NCBI RefSeq assembly: GCF_900107635.1
Contig: NZ_FNRD01000005.1
Span: 186,001-250,000 of the forward strand
Reading direction: 5' to 3'
Length of the DNA: 64,000 nucleotides
From: Flavobacterium gillisiae
GTDB lineage: Bacteria; Bacteroidota; Bacteroidia; Flavobacteriales; Flavobacteriaceae
Shown here: positions 60,714 to 64,000 of the stretch, in pieces
How positions within the stretch are numbered: position 1 is the first letter of the stretch
How the letters are laid out: every line of letters starts with the position of its first letter
Notes under the pieces: generated by a model
Seen by the model: the letters and a program-made list of their open reading frames with translations, nothing else
What the model was told of the DNA's origin: nothing
The model's database searches: none
Translations under genes and position numbers: made by a program

Positions 60714-61172
60714 TTAGACTTTCCATTTTGAAAAACTTATTTCTTGAAGATGCCGTTCCACATAATTTTTAAAATTATTTAAAATGGCCTGCCAACCTTC
60801 TTTTTGTAATTCAATGGGATTTTCAGTTTCTGCTTCAAATAGTTGTACCACTCTGGTTTTATACTCCACCTTTGTGAAAATAATTTTTACTTTTCTTCCA
60901 TCATCCGCGGTATATGTAATTTGTTCATTTGCTTGAACTTCCTCATATTTCCCTCTAAAATCAAAACCGGCACTCCCATCTTTGGCTTCCATCCTAAAAC
61001 AGAATTTTCCATCAATTCGTAAATCATTCTCAGCCCAAGTCGTATGCCAATCCTCAGAAGCCGCATTCCACAAAACAATATTTTGAGGCGAAGTCCAATT
61101 TTTCCAAACCGTTTCTATTGGCGCATCAATTATAGTTTCTACCGTAATAATTATTTTCGTATTTGATTCCAT
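60714..61172 (-). CDS. AHSA1-type SRPBCC protein
   Basis: A 152-residue SRPBCC (Bet v 1-like) protein of the AHSA1 group. The opening VETIIDAPIETVWKNWTSPQ with WNAASEDWHTTWAENDLR and GKFCFRMEAKDGSAGFDFRG are typical; LQKEGWQAILNNFKNYVERH is the C-terminal helix. Such proteins bind hydrophobic ligands; members have been linked to chaperone co-factors in eukaryotes but not in bacteria. Single gene. Confidence 0.9.
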   Translation of the reverse strand: MESNTKIIITVETIIDAPIETVWKNWTSPQNIVLWNAASEDWHTTWAENDLRIDGKFCFRMEAKDGSAGFDFRGKYEEVQANEQITYTADDGRKVKIIFTKVEYKTRVVQLFEAETENPIELQKEGWQAILNNFKNYVERHLQEISFSKWKV

Positions 61173-61311
61173 AATGTTTTGTTTTTAAACAGCTAACCAT
61201 GTAAACTTTTACTTAATTAAGTATAAATTTAAAACAAAATCTCCAAAACTATTCCAAATATTATCATAAGAAACATACCTATACTATCTTTTTTTTAAGA
61301 GTAGTTATTAT

Positions 61312-61351
61312 AAAAAAAACTCCGAAATCAAATGATATCGGAGTTTTTTTT
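61312..61351 (-). terminator. Terminator of the M24 peptidase gene
   Basis: ACTCCGA (61319-61325) pairs with TCGGAGT (61338-61344), with A-runs and T-runs on both sides. On the minus strand it follows the peptidase stop by about 45 bp and precedes the AHSA1 gene. Confidence 0.75.
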
Positions 61352-61394
61352 ATACAAGTGAATCCTAAAATCACTATTTACGGATCTAAATATA

Positions 61395-62879
61395 TTAGTC
61401 TAAACTAGGCAAAGTAAAGCCGTCGAGCACACTCTTTTCTTTCATAAGCGCTTCGATTTCCTCCGACTTTCTCGGGGCTTCCCCAGATAAGTTTACTGGC
61501 TCATTTGCTGTAACCAATATATCGTCTTCGATTCGCACGGCAATTCCCCACCATTTTTTATCACAATTACTACCCTTAGGAATATAAATCCCTGGTTCTA
61601 CAGTAAGAACCATATCAATATCAAATGTGTCGTATAGTCCAGGATCATGAACATCTAAACCTATATGATGTGAGGTTCCGTGCGGAAAATAAACTCTTGA
61701 CTCCTCTTCTGTCGATATAATCCCCAGTTTCATTAAACCTACGGTGATCACTTTCCGTGCTGCAATATCAGGTGAATTAAAGCTGTTTCCCTGTTTTACG
61801 GTGGCAATTCCAGCTTCTTGCGCTTGATAAACTAAATCATAAATTAGTTTCTGCTCTGTCGAGAATTTCCCATTGGCAGGGATTGTTCGGGTTACATCGG
61901 CAGTGTAACCGTGGTACTCTGCGCCTAAATCCATTAAAACCAAATCATTTTCGACCTTCATTTTACTATTCTCGATGTAATGCAAAACACAACCATTATT
62001 TCCGGCTCCTACAATTGAAGGGTAGCCTTCAAACTCACAACCATATTTTTTATAAACAAATTCATGAATTCCTTGTATCTCCGTCTCGGACATTCCGGGA
62101 TGCATCGCTTTCATTATTTCACGTTGTCCCATGGCTGAAATCCGAACTGCCTTAGTCAGTAATACTAATTCTTCTTTGGATTTAATCTCACGTAAACTTG
62201 CCATATACGTTTGAATCGACTGGGTATTGATAGTTACTTTCTTTTGCGTTATGTTTTTTTTATTTCGAAACTCATTCTGTACATTAGGATCTATTTCAGG
62301 TACTACTTTTGCGTTGTATCCCACTTGACTCTTAAATGCTTCTGTCAATTTATATAAATCAGCTTCATCACGTTTCGAATCCCGGTAATCATCTTTAAAT
62401 TCTTTAAAAAGAACCGAGCTGAAGTCGGCATAATTAATCCCTGAATTCAAAAACTCTTTGCCGTTATATGCGATGTCAAAACCTAAATTATTCTTGGCGC
62501 CTTCCGTACCTAAACGAATTCCAGTCCATTGCTCTGCTCTAATATTTTTTTCTTGAACATAAAGAACTTCATTATAGGTTTTCCCTGATTTATTAGTTTG
62601 CTCATTCGAGAAAATAACTAAAACCGAATTAGGTTCTTTGTATCCTGTTAAATAATAAAAATCAGGATCTTGGTGATACACATAATCTACATCATTGGCT
62701 CTGTTGCGAACCGCATTTCCAAAAAACACAGCTACACTATTATTAGGCATCTTACTTCGTAAGGCAGCTCTTCGTTCTTTGTGGAACTGGGAAGTTAAGT
62801 AATCACTAGGAGTACCTGTTTGCCCGTTGGAAAAACAAACAAAAAAAATACTGATGATAACGGAAAGTTTGAAATTCAT
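61395..62879 (-). CDS. pepP: Aminopeptidase P (peptidase M24B), secreted
   Basis: A 494-residue enzyme releasing N-terminal residues before proline, here with a signal peptide (LSVIISIFFVCFSNG) for export. The pita-bread catalytic domain covers ~230-480. Binuclear metal ligands: LVLMDLGAEYHGYTADVTRT for the two Asp, PHGTSHHIGLDVHD for the His, LTVEPGIYIP for the first Glu and GIAVRIEDDILVT for the second. Single gene with its own terminator; the neighbour is DUF1697 on the same strand. Confidence 0.93.
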   Translation of the reverse strand: MNFKLSVIISIFFVCFSNGQTGTPSDYLTSQFHKERRAALRSKMPNNSVAVFFGNAVRNRANDVDYVYHQDPDFYYLTGYKEPNSVLVIFSNEQTNKSGKTYNEVLYVQEKNIRAEQWTGIRLGTEGAKNNLGFDIAYNGKEFLNSGINYADFSSVLFKEFKDDYRDSKRDEADLYKLTEAFKSQVGYNAKVVPEIDPNVQNEFRNKKNITQKKVTINTQSIQTYMASLREIKSKEELVLLTKAVRISAMGQREIMKAMHPGMSETEIQGIHEFVYKKYGCEFEGYPSIVGAGNNGCVLHYIENSKMKVENDLVLMDLGAEYHGYTADVTRTIPANGKFSTEQKLIYDLVYQAQEAGIATVKQGNSFNSPDIAARKVITVGLMKLGIISTEEESRVYFPHGTSHHIGLDVHDPGLYDTFDIDMVLTVEPGIYIPKGSNCDKKWWGIAVRIEDDILVTANEPVNLSGEAPRKSEEIEALMKEKSVLDGFTLPSLD

Positions 62880-63003
62880 CTCTTCTAAATTAAGGTTTCT
62901 AATAATTAATTACGGAGTAGTAAATATAAATCGTTTTTGCGTCTAAACCATGCGATTTACTAATTCATGAGTAGATACAAAAAAACTATTATAAAATTCA
63001 ATT

Positions 63004-63054
63004 AAAAAAAAATGCTGATTCGCAACATACAAGGATCGTATATTGCGAATCAGC
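63004..63054 (-). terminator. Long hairpin terminator after DUF1697
   Basis: GCTGATTCGCAA (63014-63025) and TTGCGAATCAGC (63043-63054) are exact 12-base complements, with ATAC/GTAT pairing further inside. On the minus strand the hairpin follows the DUF1697 stop by 32 bp and is followed by nine T. Confidence 0.8.
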
Positions 63055-63086
63055 AGTCAGTCTATATTCAAAAGGCATCTCTTAAT

Positions 63087-63662
63087 CTAAGCCAATTCTT
63101 CATACATCTTCAACAATTGTGTCACTGTGTTCCAGTTTCTAATTGTTGCCGTTAGGTTTAGTTTTTTCTCAATATATTTCTGATCTAATCTTGTTTTCCC
63201 AGCCCCGACAGCATATTTAATAAAAATCCGATTGCCGTCTAGATGGGCTTCATCAGGTTTAAATTGGCTAATTTTCAAATCATTAATATTTTCAGAACGA
63301 AGCTCTTTAGAAACAAAAGCAACATATAATTTCTTCGTATCTACTTCTTTCTCTTTCATAAAAGGATTATTGGAGAAACAAGCTTTAAGATCTGCCACAT
63401 TAAGAATGATTACTGGCACATCACCACCAAAGACCTTAAAAATTTCCTGCTTAATGATAAAACCAACTTTAGCTGCATTTTCTTCTTCGGTGGTTACAAA
63501 AACATTCCCTGATTGAATATAAGTTTCCACTTTTGTAAAACCAATGTTTTCCAATGTTGTTTTTAGTGCGTTCATTTTTATCATGTTGTGACCGGAAACA
63601 TTAATACCACGAAGCAAGCATAAGTGTACTATACTTTGATTATTATTTTTATCTTTATCCAA
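63087..63662 (-). CDS. DUF1697 family protein
   Basis: A 191-residue DUF1697 protein, a common bacterial family without a known function. The signature HLCLLRGINVSGHNMIKMNA is near the N-terminus, followed by VETYIQSGNVFVTTEEE and, in the second half, AVGAGKTRLDQKYIEKKLN and TIRNWNTVTQLLKMYEEL. The start is a TTG at 63662 because no ATG is in frame before the conserved region; a TAATTTTG (TAnnTTTG) box overlaps that TTG, so either another promoter is used or translation begins at a still weaker codon. Sixteen bases separate it from the divergent recombinase gene. Confidence 0.85.
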   Translation of the reverse strand: MDKDKNNNQSIVHLCLLRGINVSGHNMIKMNALKTTLENIGFTKVETYIQSGNVFVTTEEENAAKVGFIIKQEIFKVFGGDVPVIILNVADLKACFSNNPFMKEKEVDTKKLYVAFVSKELRSENINDLKISQFKPDEAHLDGNRIFIKYAVGAGKTRLDQKYIEKKLNLTATIRNWNTVTQLLKMYEELA

Positions 63663-63678
63663 AATTAATTTATTTTAT

Positions 63679-64000
63679 ATGACAAATCTAGCTATTTATG
63701 TGAGAGTATCGACGACCAATCAAAGTTATTCTAGACAAATTGAAGATATTGAAAAATATATAGCTACCATATATGATAATAAAAAAACTAATATAGACGT
63801 ATACGCTGAAAACATATCGGGATTCAAAAACTCAAAAGATAGGCCACAACTAACAAGGTTTTTAACCAAGGTTGCTGCAGAACCAGAGTACTATAAATGT
63901 TTATACGTAACCGAATTGTCTAGGGTTGGTAGAAATCCAATTGAAGCACGTACCATTGTGACTAACCTACTTGAACAAAATATAGATGTATGTATAACAT
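63679..64000 (+). CDS. Serine recombinase/resolvase (partial)
   Basis: The N-terminal ~107 residues of a serine recombinase, cut by the right edge. The catalytic serine is in AIYVRVSTTNQSYSRQIEDI (S within YVRVST), and TELSRVGRNPIEARTIVTNL holds the conserved S-R-x-x-R of the active site. The start ATG at 63679 lies only 16 bp from the divergent DUF1697 gene. Such genes often sit at the border of a transposon, phage or island; more right-hand sequence would show whether it is a resolvase or a large recombinase. Confidence 0.9.
   Translation, partial: MTNLAIYVRVSTTNQSYSRQIEDIEKYIATIYDNKKTNIDVYAENISGFKNSKDRPQLTRFLTKVAAEPEYYKCLYVTELSRVGRNPIEARTIVTNLLEQNIDVCIT

Overview
The window reads as a chromosomal segment of a Flavobacterium-like member of the Bacteroidota. 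Supporting signs: AT-rich DNA with few Shine-Dalgarno motifs, several TAnnTTTG-type -7 promoter boxes, a fused LpxC/FabZ, a PorX-type PglZ response regulator of type IX secretion, a complete Na+-NQR operon, MutS2 without a Smr domain, and many gene families typical of flavobacteria. Species cannot be told from the sequence alone.

Layout. 1-7.2 kb (minus): the start of sucD, an NTF2-like protein, a second LpxD-like acyltransferase, efp, lpxA, lpxC/fabZ, lpxD and an HD-domain hydrolase; this is a lipid A and elongation factor P cluster. 7.3-13.7 kb (plus): a GbsR/MarR-type regulator followed by a complete RND tripartite efflux operon closed by a strong terminator. 13.8-22.9 kb (minus): single accessory genes (DUF3088, ChrA, GyrI-like, M19 dipeptidase, GNAT, two class-C beta-lactamase-like hydrolases, small membrane proteins, a secreted protein) plus a frameshifted gene relic. 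23.2-26.9 kb (minus): four genes for secreted or membrane proteins, separated by three related ~126-bp imperfect inverted repeats that look like integron attC sites. 27.3-35.8 kb: nqrABCDEF and apbE (plus), then a small Cys-rich protein and a CBS-pair protein (minus). 36.5-44.2 kb: porX, tsaE, a GNAT, alanine dehydrogenase, a DUF4258 protein, ung and mutS2. 44.2-45.5 kb: a repeat-rich stretch around a broken GIY-YIG gene. 45.5-63.7 kb: mostly housekeeping and flavobacterial core genes (DCC protein, ettA, holA, HSDR_N-like protein, GT2, OmpA lipoprotein, YciO/TsaC, UvrD, TSUP, patatin, M1 peptidase, Dph6-like, AHSA1, M24 peptidase, DUF1697). The right edge enters a serine recombinase gene, perhaps the border of a mobile element.

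The most notable observation is the 23.66-26.90 kb array. Each unit is one ORF with a short leader and a 3' repeat, all in one orientation. The first bases of two units are exact 9-nt complements of the right-end box of the repeat that closes the same unit, which is the end-matching expected of circularisable integron cassettes. No integron integrase gene is present in the window, so this would be an integrase-less cassette cluster (CALIN-like). Its cargo (a TlpA-like thioredoxin with a novel C-terminal part, a TPR protein, and two uncharacterised proteins) is predicted to be exported or membrane-bound. Other unusual features are REP-like palindrome families, a 62-bp tandem repeat, a GIY-YIG relic with an (AT)8 tract one unit out of frame, a long hairpin element splitting nqrA from nqrB, and two candidate structured elements near the nqr operon and downstream of the DUF4258 gene.
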